64,000 nucleotides of DNA from the NCBI RefSeq assembly GCF_000682775.1, contig NZ_AWFI01000012.1, positions 591,622-655,621 on the forward strand, in the 5' to 3' direction. A program made the translations under genes and the position numbers. The notes beneath the pieces were generated by a model. That model saw only the letters and a program-made list of their open reading frames with translations. It had not been told where the DNA came from and made no database searches. The DNA comes from Hyphomonas sp. L-53-1-40. Lineage in GTDB: Bacteria > Pseudomonadota > Alphaproteobacteria > Caulobacterales > Hyphomonadaceae. Positions 27,335 through 35,453 of this stretch are shown piece after piece; positions within the stretch are counted from its first letter, which is position 1; every line of letters starts with the position of its first letter.

Positions 27335-27363
27335 AAAGCCCGCCAGCATTGCCGGCGGGCTTT
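27335..27363. terminator. Bidirectional rho-independent terminator
   Basis: A 10-bp stem (AAAGCCCGCC/GGCGGGCTTT) with a 9-base loop lies between the DEAD-box helicase and the convergent aldehyde dehydrogenase gene. On the minus strand the stem is followed by TTTTTCTTTT and on the plus strand by TTTCTTG. It can therefore end both genes. Confidence 0.9.
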
Positions 27364-27383
27364 CTTGTTTCCGGAAACAGAGC

Positions 27384-28820
27384 CTAGCGCTTGATGCGGC
27401 CTTTCACCTGACCCCGGAACTTGTCGCCATAAGGCGGGCGCATCATGGCCAGCATCTCACTGCCTGTTTGCGTGTATACTGACTTCTTGTGACTGAACTC
27501 CATGAAGCCGTCCCGACCGTGATAGCTGCCCATACCGGATGGACCAACGCCGCCAAAGGGCAGGTCTTCCTGCGCGACATGGAAGATGACGTCATTCACG
27601 GTTACGCCCCCCGACGTCGTGTTGTTCAGCACATAGTCCTTCTCGGTCGAGTCTTCACCAAAATAGTAAAGCCCAAGCGGCCGGTCATGCGCGTTTACAT
27701 ATGCCACCGCATCTTTTGTTTCACCATAAGACTTGATGGGCAGGATCGGGCCGAAAATCTCGTCCTGCATGACTTTCAGATCATCGCCCGGATTGACGAT
27801 AATGTGCGGCGGGATCTTGCGGTGGGGCTGCTGGGAAAAGTTCTCTCCCGCAGGATTGAGCTCGTGAACCTCCGCGCCTTTTTCGCGAGCTTCCTCGATA
27901 TAGCTCATGATCCGGTCATAATGGCGCTGGTTAACAACTGACGTGTAGTCGTCATTGTCCTTCAGGCCCGACGGATACATCGTCTCTATGGCTTTGGTCG
28001 CCGCGCCCACAAATTCTGCGGTCTTCTCCTGCGGCACGAAGGCATAGTCGGGTGCCAGGCAAATTTGACCTGCGTTCAACGTCTTGCCCGCCATGATGCG
28101 GCTGGCCGCTTTTTCCATATTGGCCGACCGCCCGAGGATGACCGGGCTTTTCCCGCCAAGCTCCAGCGTCAGCGGCACGAGATTGTCCGCAGCCGCGCGC
28201 ATGACGTGATGCGCAATCGACGTCGCGCCAGTAAAGACCATATGGTCAAATGCGAGCTTGGAGAACTCCGCGCCCACTTCCGGGCCGCCCGTGACTACCG
28301 CGACTTCTTCTTCGTCATAATACTGACCAATCAGCTGCTTCATCAGCTCTGAGGTCGCCTCGGTGAATTCCGATGGCTTGATCATCGCGCGGTTGCCAGC
28401 AGCGAACACGCCCGCCAGTGGGGCGAAGGTCAGATTGACCGGGAAGTTCCATGGGCTGATCACACCGATCACGCCCTTTGGCTGGAACTGAAGCTCTGCG
28501 CGTGAGCCGAGCAATCCAAGCGGAAATTCGACCTTGCGCTTCTCAGCCCGCATCCATTTGGCGACATGTTTCTTCGAGAATTTGAGCGCGCCGATAGACC
28601 CGGCAATATCGGTCAAATTCGACTGGTCCACAGACCGATGGCCAAAATCTTCCCGCATGGCTTCGGCGAGCGCGTCGCCATGCGTCACCAAAAGGTCGAT
28701 GGACTTGTCCAGCCATTCGATACGTTTCGAAGCGGAGGGAATGCCGTCGCGAATATGCGCGGCTTTCTGACGGCTCAGTATCGAACTCATGCCAGATCCG
28801 GTAGCGCTATCTAGGGCCAT
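27384..28820 (-). CDS. Coniferyl-aldehyde-type NAD(P) aldehyde dehydrogenase
   Basis: The 478-residue protein is an aldehyde dehydrogenase of the coniferyl aldehyde dehydrogenase branch. Motifs include GVISPWNFPVNL, GNRAMIKPSE, the glutamate loop LELGGKSPVIL and the catalytic cysteine region NAGQICLAPDY, then EIFGPILPI. It oxidises aldehydes to carboxylates with NAD(P)+. The ATG at 28820 follows AAGGAAG at a normal distance; an upstream in-frame codon at 28892 has no such site. It is divergent from an enoyl-CoA hydratase gene with 148 bp between, and converges on the helicase gene. Confidence 0.92.
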   Translation of the reverse strand: MALDSATGSGMSSILSRQKAAHIRDGIPSASKRIEWLDKSIDLLVTHGDALAEAMREDFGHRSVDQSNLTDIAGSIGALKFSKKHVAKWMRAEKRKVEFPLGLLGSRAELQFQPKGVIGVISPWNFPVNLTFAPLAGVFAAGNRAMIKPSEFTEATSELMKQLIGQYYDEEEVAVVTGGPEVGAEFSKLAFDHMVFTGATSIAHHVMRAAADNLVPLTLELGGKSPVILGRSANMEKAASRIMAGKTLNAGQICLAPDYAFVPQEKTAEFVGAATKAIETMYPSGLKDNDDYTSVVNQRHYDRIMSYIEEAREKGAEVHELNPAGENFSQQPHRKIPPHIIVNPGDDLKVMQDEIFGPILPIKSYGETKDAVAYVNAHDRPLGLYYFGEDSTEKDYVLNNTTSGGVTVNDVIFHVAQEDLPFGGVGPSGMGSYHGRDGFMEFSHKKSVYTQTGSEMLAMMRPPYGDKFRGQVKGRIKR

Positions 28821-28968
28821 TTGTTTCTTCCTTTGGGTCGTTTCCTCACCAGAGTGTAACGCGCATTGACCCCTGAACAAAATAAAAAACATTTCCGTTG
28901 GGTCAGGCGTTCACGCGGGCCAGACGACACAATAGGGTGGCAAAAAATGTCCATCGGGAGCGGAACAC

Positions 28969-29766
28969 ATGGCCTACACAAAAATTTCCTATGAGCTGAA
29001 AGGCGACATCGCCGTCATCAGCTTCAATGATCCAAGCACGCTGAATGCATGCGGCGTCGATACAGCACAGGAATTGCTCCACGCATTCGAAGTGGCAGCG
29101 GACGAGGCACGCTGCACCATTCTGACCGGATCAGGTCGCGGCTTCTGTTCCGGCGCCAATCTCGGCCCCGGCGGTCTCAGCGTACAACTCAGCCATGAAG
29201 GATCCAAGCCAGATGCGGGGCGCGCCCTCACAACGCATTACAATCCGCTGATGCAGGCGATCAGGGAACATCCGCATCCGGTCATTACTGCCGTGAATGG
29301 TGCCGCTGCTGGTGTCGGCTGTTCGCTTGCACTTGCTGGCGATATCGTGGTCTGCGGCCAGAGCGCCTATTTCCTTCAAGCCTTCCGCCGCATCGGCCTC
29401 GTACCGGATGGCGGATCGACCTGGCTTCTAGCCCGCACAATCGGCCGCGTGCGCGCAATGGAAATGGCTCTGTTTGGCGACAAGCTCCCTGCGGAAAAAG
29501 CGCTGGAATGGGGCATGGTCAATCGGATCGTCGAGGATGACCAGTTGATGCCCACGGCTTTGGAAATGGCCGAGAAGTTGGCAACTGGCCCGACCATCGC
29601 CCTGTCTCTGGCACGCGAACTGATTTGGAAAGCCTGCGAATCTGACTTCGATGAAGCCATCTATGACGAGCGCATCGCTCAACGCACTGCGGGGCGCACG
29701 GACGACTTCAAGGAAGGTGTCACCGCATTCCTCAAGAAACGCCCGGCAGAGTTTAAAGGAAAATAG
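28969..29766 (+). CDS. Enoyl-CoA hydratase/isomerase family protein
   Basis: The 265-residue protein is a crotonase-fold enzyme. Key stretches are GRGFCSGANLGPGG and NGAAAGVGCSLALAGD, which form the oxyanion hole, and LVPDGGSTWLL, where the Asp resembles the residue used by PaaG-type isomerases. It acts on acyl-CoA intermediates in fatty acid or phenylacetate degradation. It stands alone, divergent from the aldehyde dehydrogenase gene, so the pathway is not defined. Length and start (ATG) are normal for the family. Confidence 0.9.
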   Translation: MAYTKISYELKGDIAVISFNDPSTLNACGVDTAQELLHAFEVAADEARCTILTGSGRGFCSGANLGPGGLSVQLSHEGSKPDAGRALTTHYNPLMQAIREHPHPVITAVNGAAAGVGCSLALAGDIVVCGQSAYFLQAFRRIGLVPDGGSTWLLARTIGRVRAMEMALFGDKLPAEKALEWGMVNRIVEDDQLMPTALEMAEKLATGPTIALSLARELIWKACESDFDEAIYDERIAQRTAGRTDDFKEGVTAFLKKRPAEFKGK

Positions 29767-29857
29767 CCGGAAGGTTTATTTTTAGCCGTCTATTTTCCCT
29801 TAACAATTGCGAAACGGCTTTGTCATATCCCTGTCCAAATTGGACGGGGACATTTCA

Positions 29858-30352
29858 ATGACGACGGAATACCGATTGATTCACTTCAATTGCGCGCGCC
29901 CATTAGGCGCGTTCAACATGGAGAATGAATTCGTCCGGGTATTCATGGCAATTTTGCCCCGTATCTTCACTGACGCGGACTCGTTTGACGGCATGCATTG
30001 GCATACGCACGGCATCCGGCGCCCAAATGGTGACTGGTATGGCATGCAAGATGCCTTTCCTTATCCCCGCGACATGGCTGCGCCGGATGTGTGCACCATG
30101 GCTGGCTGGACATCGATCGAAGCCCTGAAAGAGTTCTCTTACAATGGACGCACACACCCACCCGGGATGCGCCGTCTGTCCGACAGTCTGGATCGTAGTG
30201 ACGGGGCGAGCTTCGTTCTCTGGTGGGCCCCGCGTGGTGAGCGCTTCTCGATGCAGGATGGCTGGGAGAGGCTACAATCCCTGAGGCAGAACGGCCCGAC
30301 AGAATCTGCGTTTTCACTTGAGCACCTGATCAGCAAACCGGTGGCAGCCTGA
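29858..30352 (+). CDS. DUF3291-domain protein
   Basis: The 164-residue protein matches the DUF3291 family: an N-terminal LIHFNCARPLG, the middle WTSIEALKEFSYNGRTHPPGMRR and the end FVLWWAPRGERFSMQDGWERL followed by GPTESAFSLEHL. The family resembles monooxygenase-like or dimeric alpha-beta barrel proteins, but its function is not established. The ATG at 29858 was chosen because the conserved N-terminus begins a few codons later. Its stop TGA overlaps the ATG of the next gene by one base, so the two are probably translated together. Confidence 0.8.
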   Translation: MTTEYRLIHFNCARPLGAFNMENEFVRVFMAILPRIFTDADSFDGMHWHTHGIRRPNGDWYGMQDAFPYPRDMAAPDVCTMAGWTSIEALKEFSYNGRTHPPGMRRLSDSLDRSDGASFVLWWAPRGERFSMQDGWERLQSLRQNGPTESAFSLEHLISKPVAA

Positions 30353-30852
30353 TGTTGTCGCGGAGACTTGCACTCGGGCTTTTGGCGTCGATCACATTGG
30401 CGGCGTGCGCCTCATCGCCTGCACCAGATGCCCGCCACATCTATCTGGTCCGCCACGCAGAGAAAGCCGCTGGCGACGATCCGGACCTGACGGTCGTCGG
30501 TCGGGCCAGGGCTGATATTCTCGCTACTGAATTGAAGCAGGCAGGCCTTACCGCGATCTACTCAACTGATACCCGCCGCACGCGCCAGACAGCCCTACCA
30601 ATTGCCAAGGCCACCGGCCTCACCGTGCTGCCCTATGATGCCGGCAATCTGGAGACCTTCGCGAACATGCTCCGTGCGACGCCCGGAAACATCCTCGTTG
30701 TGGGTCATTCCAACACCACGCCCGAACTCGTCAAAGCACTCGGCGGCAAACCCGGCGCGCCGATTGTCGAGGCCACAGAATATGACCGCCTTTACGTGCT
30801 GACCTCCAAGGGCCGCAGATTTCAGACAGAAATCCGCCGCTACGGAAACTAG
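30352..30852 (+). CDS. Histidine phosphatase family lipoprotein
   Basis: The 166-residue product has a lipoprotein signal ending in LAAC (C19), then the histidine phosphatase motif YLVRHAEK (R34, H35), LTVVGRARA, STDTRRTRQTA and the second catalytic region VVGHSNTT. It is much shorter than phosphoglycerate mutases, like other small branch members. It should act in the periplasm, anchored to a membrane; the substrate is unknown. It is joined by a one-base overlap to the DUF3291 gene, and its stop faces the DUF3253 gene with 5 bp between. Confidence 0.85.
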   Translation: MLSRRLALGLLASITLAACASSPAPDARHIYLVRHAEKAAGDDPDLTVVGRARADILATELKQAGLTAIYSTDTRRTRQTALPIAKATGLTVLPYDAGNLETFANMLRATPGNILVVGHSNTTPELVKALGGKPGAPIVEATEYDRLYVLTSKGRRFQTEIRRYGN

Positions 30853-30857
30853 GTCTA

Positions 30858-31115
30858 TCAGGCTGGAAGGCCGAGCCGGTAGACGCCCTTGAAAACATCC
30901 GGATCCTCGACAGGTTTGCCTTTCCGATAGATCAACACCGTTCCCGCCTTGTGCAGGCGAATGGCTTCAGCGCGTACATCTTTCAGTACACGTTGAAAAT
31001 TCGCATCACTCACGGCGCGCGCCGCCTGTTCAGCACTGATCGTCTTGCCTGGACCAGCTTCTGCGGTCAGGTCCAGGATAGCCTGCTTGACCGGGTTCGC
31101 TTTCTCCTCGCTCAC
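30858..31115 (-). CDS. DUF3253-like protein
   Basis: The 85-residue protein looks like the small DUF3253 family: a helix IKQAILDLTAEAG-like start, GKTISAEQAARAV, a middle VLKDVRAEAIRLHKAGTVLI, and the conserved RKGKPVEDPDVFKGVYRLGL end. The family has a winged-helix-like appearance and no established function. It overlaps the serine hydrolase gene by 4 bp at its start (ATGA-type), so the two are probably co-translated. Confidence 0.75.
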   Translation of the reverse strand: MSEEKANPVKQAILDLTAEAGPGKTISAEQAARAVSDANFQRVLKDVRAEAIRLHKAGTVLIYRKGKPVEDPDVFKGVYRLGLPA

Positions 31116-32347
31116 CAGTCGACCGCCGCATAAACGAGTTGCTGTAATTGGGGCCGGATCGGATAGGTGCCTGAAGGGATCATCTGTGTCGCCTGGATGA
31201 CGACCATCTCTTCTTCCGGGTCAATCCAGAAAAAGGTGGACGCAAGACCACCCCAGCTGAAATTGCCCAGACTGGAAGGCTGCGTCGAGGCAACCGGATC
31301 GGTCAGTACAGAGCCCCCAAGCCCGAAACCATTGCCTTCCATCCGCGCTTCGGAGAATGTCTTGTCGCCCATCTCCTTGATCGTCTTGCCATCCGGAAGA
31401 TGATTTTGGCGCATGAACTCCCACGTCTTCGGGCTGATGATGCGGGCGCCGTCCAGCGTACCGCCACGCATCAGCATCAGGCAGAAACGGTGATAATCCC
31501 GCACGGTAGAGGCCAGACCGCCGCCAGCATTCAGCAGTTTCGGACGCTTGCTATAGAGCTTCGACTCCTTGCCGGCGGCATCGGACATCGAGATCTCGCC
31601 AGTCAACGGATGCTTGTTGTAGCAGGCCATCAACCGGTCAATCTTGTTCTCCGGTACCCAGAAGTCGGTATCATCCATGCCAAGTGGACCAAAGATACGT
31701 TCCCGGAAGAACTCGTCGAGAGGTTGCCCAGCAACGATTTCGACAATCGCGCCGAGCACATCGATGGAATGGCCATATCCCCATTGTGTGCCGGGCGAGA
31801 AGGCGAGCGGCAGCTTCGCGATCCGCTGGCTCATCTCGAGCAGGGTCTCGGTCGGCGCGCCGATCTTCTCCTTGCGATAGATCGCGTCAGGCTCGTCCTG
31901 CATCAGGAAGCCGTACGTGATCCCCGATGTATGCGTGAACAAATCCAGGATCGTCATCGGGCGGTCTGGCGCGCGGGTCGTAAAATCCTCGCGATTGCCG
32001 CCGTCGAAAACCTGGACGTCTGCGAACTCCGGAATGAAGCGAGAAACTTCATGGTCCAAGCGCAACTTGCCTTCCTCGAACAGCATCATCGCTGCCAGAG
32101 AAGTCACCGGCTTGGTCATGGAATAGATCCGGAAGATCGTATGCGGCCCGATCGGCTCGCCTTCGCCAAGATGCGTTGTGCCGGAATAATCTTCCAGCGC
32201 CACTTCGCCACCGCGCGACACCAGGGTCGCCACGCATGGCAATTTGCCTCGGTCGATATAGTTCTGCTGGAAATACTGCGGAATGGCTGCAAGCCGTTCC
32301 GCATTCAGGCCCACATCATGTGGATCGGTCAAATCGTGTTCGAACAT
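31112..32347 (-). CDS. Serine hydrolase of the class C beta-lactamase/esterase VIII family
   Basis: The 411-residue protein has the beta-lactamase-fold motif YSMTKP, S76-x-x-K79, at the normal place. A second site, QWGYGHSIDVLG, carries the Tyr expected of this fold (YxN-like). The family includes esterases (EstB) and some beta-lactamases; with no signal peptide, an esterase in the cytoplasm is most likely. It is followed by the small DUF3253 gene with a 4-bp overlap, and preceded by an acyl-CoA dehydrogenase with only 3 bp between, so all three form a leftward operon. Confidence 0.88.
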   Translation of the reverse strand: MFEHDLTDPHDVGLNAERLAAIPQYFQQNYIDRGKLPCVATLVSRGGEVALEDYSGTTHLGEGEPIGPHTIFRIYSMTKPVTSLAAMMLFEEGKLRLDHEVSRFIPEFADVQVFDGGNREDFTTRAPDRPMTILDLFTHTSGITYGFLMQDEPDAIYRKEKIGAPTETLLEMSQRIAKLPLAFSPGTQWGYGHSIDVLGAIVEIVAGQPLDEFFRERIFGPLGMDDTDFWVPENKIDRLMACYNKHPLTGEISMSDAAGKESKLYSKRPKLLNAGGGLASTVRDYHRFCLMLMRGGTLDGARIISPKTWEFMRQNHLPDGKTIKEMGDKTFSEARMEGNGFGLGGSVLTDPVASTQPSSLGNFSWGGLASTFFWIDPEEEMVVIQATQMIPSGTYPIRPQLQQLVYAAVDW

Positions 32348-32350
32348 GGC

Positions 32351-33511
32351 TTAGAGTCTCCCCGCTTTGGCCGCCTTGGCCAATTCGCGTGCAATGATGA
32401 TCTGCTGAATCTGGCTGGTGCCTTCATACAGGCGGAAGATACGCACATCGCGATAGAATCGCTCAATGCCATAGTCAGACACGTAGCCTGCGCCGCCAAA
32501 CACTTGCACCGCACGATCAGCCACCCGGCCGCAAGCCTCCGTGGCGAACAGTTTCGTGGATGAGGCGAGCAGGGTGACATCCTCGCCCGCATCGCGCCGC
32601 CGCGCGGCGTCCATGATCATGCATTCGGCCGCATAAGTTTCGGCCTGGCTGTCGGCAATCATCGCTTGAATCATCTGGTGGTTCATGATGGCCGTGCCGA
32701 ATTGCTTCCGCTCGAGGGCATAATTCACCATCTCGCGGATCAGGCGTTTCGACACGCCCGTCGCTACGGCTGAGATGTGCAGGCGTCCCTTGTCGAGCAC
32801 GCTCATCGCAACCTTGAAGCCTTCGCCTTCCTTGCCGATGATGTTCTCGGCTGGCACGCGGGCATCTTCGAAGATCACGTCACAAATGTGCGCGCCCTGC
32901 TGGCCCATCTTCTTTTCCGGCACACCAACCGACACGCCCGGTGTGTCGCGTTCCACGACAAAGGCTGACACGCCCTTTGGGCCCGGCGTATCCACATCGG
33001 TCCGCGCCATGACTGTGAACAGGTCCGCCTTGTTGGCATTGGTGATGTAGCGCTTGGTGCCGTTCAGCACATAATGATCGCCGTCACGGATTGCCTTTGT
33101 GGTCAGGCTGCCCGCATCAGAGCCCGCTTCCGGCTCGGTCAGCGCAAAGCTCGCAATCAGATCGCCTGACGCGATGCCCGGCAGCCATTTTTCCTTCTGC
33201 GCGTCGGTCCCGAACAGGACGAGCGCCTGGCTCCCAATACCGATATTCGTGCCGGCCACACTGCGGAAGGCTGGAGAGGTCTGGCCGAGTTCAAACGCCA
33301 CCAGCGCCTCGGTCTCCATATCCAGCGCGAGGCCGCCATACTCTTCCGGCACCGCAATGCCGAACAGGCCGAGATTCTTCATCTCATCGACCACAGCCTG
33401 CGGAACTTCGTCCTCGTCGCCCACTTGCGCCTCGATCGGAACGCACTTCTCGGTCACGAAGCGGCGGACCTGTTCGATCAGCGCCGCGCGGATTTCGGCA
33501 TCGAATGCCAT
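32351..33511 (-). CDS. Acyl-CoA dehydrogenase
   Basis: The 386-residue flavoprotein matches the acyl-CoA dehydrogenase family, which introduces a double bond between C2 and C3 of acyl-CoA. Signature stretches are FALTEPEAGSDAGSLTTKA, the YITNANKADLF strand, ERKQFGTAIMNHQ, CGRVADRAVQVFGGAGYV and IFRLYEGTSQIQ, the last carrying the catalytic Glu. The ATG at 33511 is preceded by GGAGGAAA. It heads an operon with the serine hydrolase and DUF3253 genes. The thioesterase gene is divergent, 107 bp away. Confidence 0.96.
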   Translation of the reverse strand: MAFDAEIRAALIEQVRRFVTEKCVPIEAQVGDEDEVPQAVVDEMKNLGLFGIAVPEEYGGLALDMETEALVAFELGQTSPAFRSVAGTNIGIGSQALVLFGTDAQKEKWLPGIASGDLIASFALTEPEAGSDAGSLTTKAIRDGDHYVLNGTKRYITNANKADLFTVMARTDVDTPGPKGVSAFVVERDTPGVSVGVPEKKMGQQGAHICDVIFEDARVPAENIIGKEGEGFKVAMSVLDKGRLHISAVATGVSKRLIREMVNYALERKQFGTAIMNHQMIQAMIADSQAETYAAECMIMDAARRRDAGEDVTLLASSTKLFATEACGRVADRAVQVFGGAGYVSDYGIERFYRDVRIFRLYEGTSQIQQIIIARELAKAAKAGRL

Positions 33512-33618
33512 ACGATTTCCTCCGAACATATTCTTTCCCGCGTAATCTATGCCCCAACGGCACGCTTGTCGAAGGGTGACTGTGCGGTATCGTGCCGGAA
33601 AAACAGCAGGGAGGCGGA

Positions 33619-34047
33619 ATGACCGTAGAAACAGTCCAAACTGGGGAGTTTGCCGGCTGGCAGACATGGCCCGACGAGCCGTTTGAACACGATGCCGCTG
33701 GTCCGTTCTATTTCAAGATTGACGATGATGGCCCGGTCGCGGCCTTTCGGGCACAACGCAAACATATGAATGCCGGTGGCGTCATGCATGGCGGCTGCCT
33801 GATGGCGTTTGGTGATTTCTCCCTGTTCGCGATCGCGCATGACGGCATGGAGGGCGAATATGGGGTCACGGTCGCCTTCACCTCTGAGTTTCTGGATGGC
33901 GCGCTGGAAGGCGAATATATCGAAGCGCGCGGCGAAGTGCTCCGGAAGGGTGGGTCCATCACCTTTGTGCGCGGCCTTGTCACCGCGAATGGCCGTCCCG
34001 TCCTCAACTTCTCCGGCACAATCAAGAAACGAAAGAAACGCACATGA
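33619..34047 (+). CDS. PaaI-family acyl-CoA thioesterase
   Basis: The 142-residue protein is a hotdog-fold thioesterase. The conserved stretch is KHMNAGGVMHGGCLMAFGDFSLF, with the usual HGG turn and Asp, followed by VAFTSEFLDGALEGEYIEARGEVLRKGGSITFV. Such enzymes hydrolyse acyl-CoA thioesters. The ATG at 33619 follows GGGAGGCGG. Its end overlaps the following SDR by 4 bp (ATGA at 34044), so the two are coupled. The gene is divergent from the acyl-CoA dehydrogenase, consistent with a shared acyl-CoA theme. Confidence 0.88.
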   Translation: MTVETVQTGEFAGWQTWPDEPFEHDAAGPFYFKIDDDGPVAAFRAQRKHMNAGGVMHGGCLMAFGDFSLFAIAHDGMEGEYGVTVAFTSEFLDGALEGEYIEARGEVLRKGGSITFVRGLVTANGRPVLNFSGTIKKRKKRT

Positions 34048-34832
34048 GTCACCCGCCATATCAGGATCTCTCACGCTCCATTGAGGGCAAGACCGCACTC
34101 ATCACCGGCGCTGCCAGCGGCATGGGCCGTGCCACCGCCCACCTGTTCGCCCGCCAGGGCGCCAACGTCGCCGTCACGGACGTGAAACAGGAAAATGTCG
34201 ATATCGTTGTTCAGGAAATCCGTGATGCTGGCTTCGCCAATGTTCAGGGTTGGGCGCTGGACGTCAGCGACAAGGACGCCATCAAGCGCGTCATCGATCA
34301 GACGGCGGCGCATTTTGGCGGGTTGGAAATTCTCGTGAACAATGCCGGTTTCGCCAAGATGGCTGACGTTGCCGAGGAGAGTTACGAAGACGCATGGGCC
34401 GACAGCATCAATGTCATGCTGACCTCCCACCAGCGTGCCATCCGCGCAGCGCTCCCTTACATGCGTAAGGCAGGCTTTGGCCGCATAGTGAACATTGCGT
34501 CCACGGAAGGCCTTGGTGCCACGCCGGGCAATTCACCCTATGTTGCCGCCAAGCATGGCGTCATCGGCCTGACCCGCGGCCTCGCCGTCGATCTCGGCCG
34601 GGAAGGCATCACCGTCAACGCGATCTGCCCCGGCCCGATCCATACTGGCATCACCGCCGGCATCCAGGACGAGCACAAGGAAATCTACGCCAAGCGCCGC
34701 GTGCCGCTTCGCCGTTACGGCATCCCGGAAGAGGTCGCCAACATGACGCTATCTCTCGTCCTGCCGGCCGCCAGCTTCCTGACAGGGGTGCACATCCCGG
34801 TCGATGGCGGGATGAACATCAAGAACGCCTAG
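34044..34832 (+). CDS. SDR family oxidoreductase
   Basis: The 262-residue protein is a classical SDR with TGAASGMG (cofactor loop), DVK after the second strand (an Asp that favours NAD), NNAGFAK, a catalytic serine strand IVNIASTEG and YVAAKHG, the catalytic Tyr-Lys pair. The sequence resembles 3-hydroxyacyl or 3-hydroxybutyrate dehydrogenases, but the substrate is open. It overlaps the thioesterase gene by 4 bp. Its stop TAG and that of the convergent GST gene share the palindrome CTAG at 34829-34832. Confidence 0.9.
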   Translation: MSHPPYQDLSRSIEGKTALITGAASGMGRATAHLFARQGANVAVTDVKQENVDIVVQEIRDAGFANVQGWALDVSDKDAIKRVIDQTAAHFGGLEILVNNAGFAKMADVAEESYEDAWADSINVMLTSHQRAIRAALPYMRKAGFGRIVNIASTEGLGATPGNSPYVAAKHGVIGLTRGLAVDLGREGITVNAICPGPIHTGITAGIQDEHKEIYAKRRVPLRRYGIPEEVANMTLSLVLPAASFLTGVHIPVDGGMNIKNA

Positions 34833-35443
34833 CCCGCAAAACCGCGTGCTTTCATGGCGTCGTACCAGCGACCGAGATTCTCGTGCTCCTTGTGCGGCGC
34901 CCATTTCATCACGCGGCAGAAGCCACAGGTGATGAACAGCGTAATGTCCGCAATCGAGAACCGGTCAGCCGCAAGATATTCGTGGTCGGCAAGGTGGGCG
35001 TCAAACCGCTCAGCCATGCGCTTGGCGTTCTTCTCACCCTTGGCAGCGGCTTCAGCGCTTTGCGGCACTTCCAGCGGCGCCATCATCTCATGCGCATTGC
35101 GGAACCAGGTCGCGAACTGCACCATGAACATCAGCTCGACCCGGCGATCCCACATCTCGATCAGGGCCTTTTCCTTCGCGTCCGTTCCCATCAGGTTCGG
35201 CTCCGGGAAGACATTCTCGAAATAGGTACAGATCGCCCGGCTTTCGGTGATCTTGGTCCCGTCATCCAGCACCAGCGCCGGCACCTGCGCAAACGGAGAC
35301 ACTTCGCGATATTCCTTTGTCCGGTGCTCCTGTTTCATGATGGAGACTTCTTCCAGATCCACCGCGTCTAACTTGCCTTTCGCGCGCAGGAAAAAGACAA
35401 CCCGGTCCGGATTGGGGGCCATGGGGCTATGATAGAGTTTCAT
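34829..35443 (-). CDS. Glutathione S-transferase family protein
   Basis: The 204-residue protein has a thioredoxin-like N-domain (MKLYHSPMAPNPDRVVFFLRAKG, then VPALVLDDGTKITESRAICTYFE, with the cis-Pro and the ESxxI glutathione motif) and an alpha-helical C-domain. The usual active residue near position 6-11 appears to be the serine of HSPMAPNP. It conjugates or reduces with glutathione in the cytoplasm. It lies 10 bp after the TonB receptor gene, so it may belong to that operon. It converges on the SDR gene, sharing the CTAG stop. Confidence 0.92.
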   Translation of the reverse strand: MKLYHSPMAPNPDRVVFFLRAKGKLDAVDLEEVSIMKQEHRTKEYREVSPFAQVPALVLDDGTKITESRAICTYFENVFPEPNLMGTDAKEKALIEMWDRRVELMFMVQFATWFRNAHEMMAPLEVPQSAEAAAKGEKNAKRMAERFDAHLADHEYLAADRFSIADITLFITCGFCRVMKWAPHKEHENLGRWYDAMKARGFAG

Positions 35444-35453
35444 CGGTTTCCTC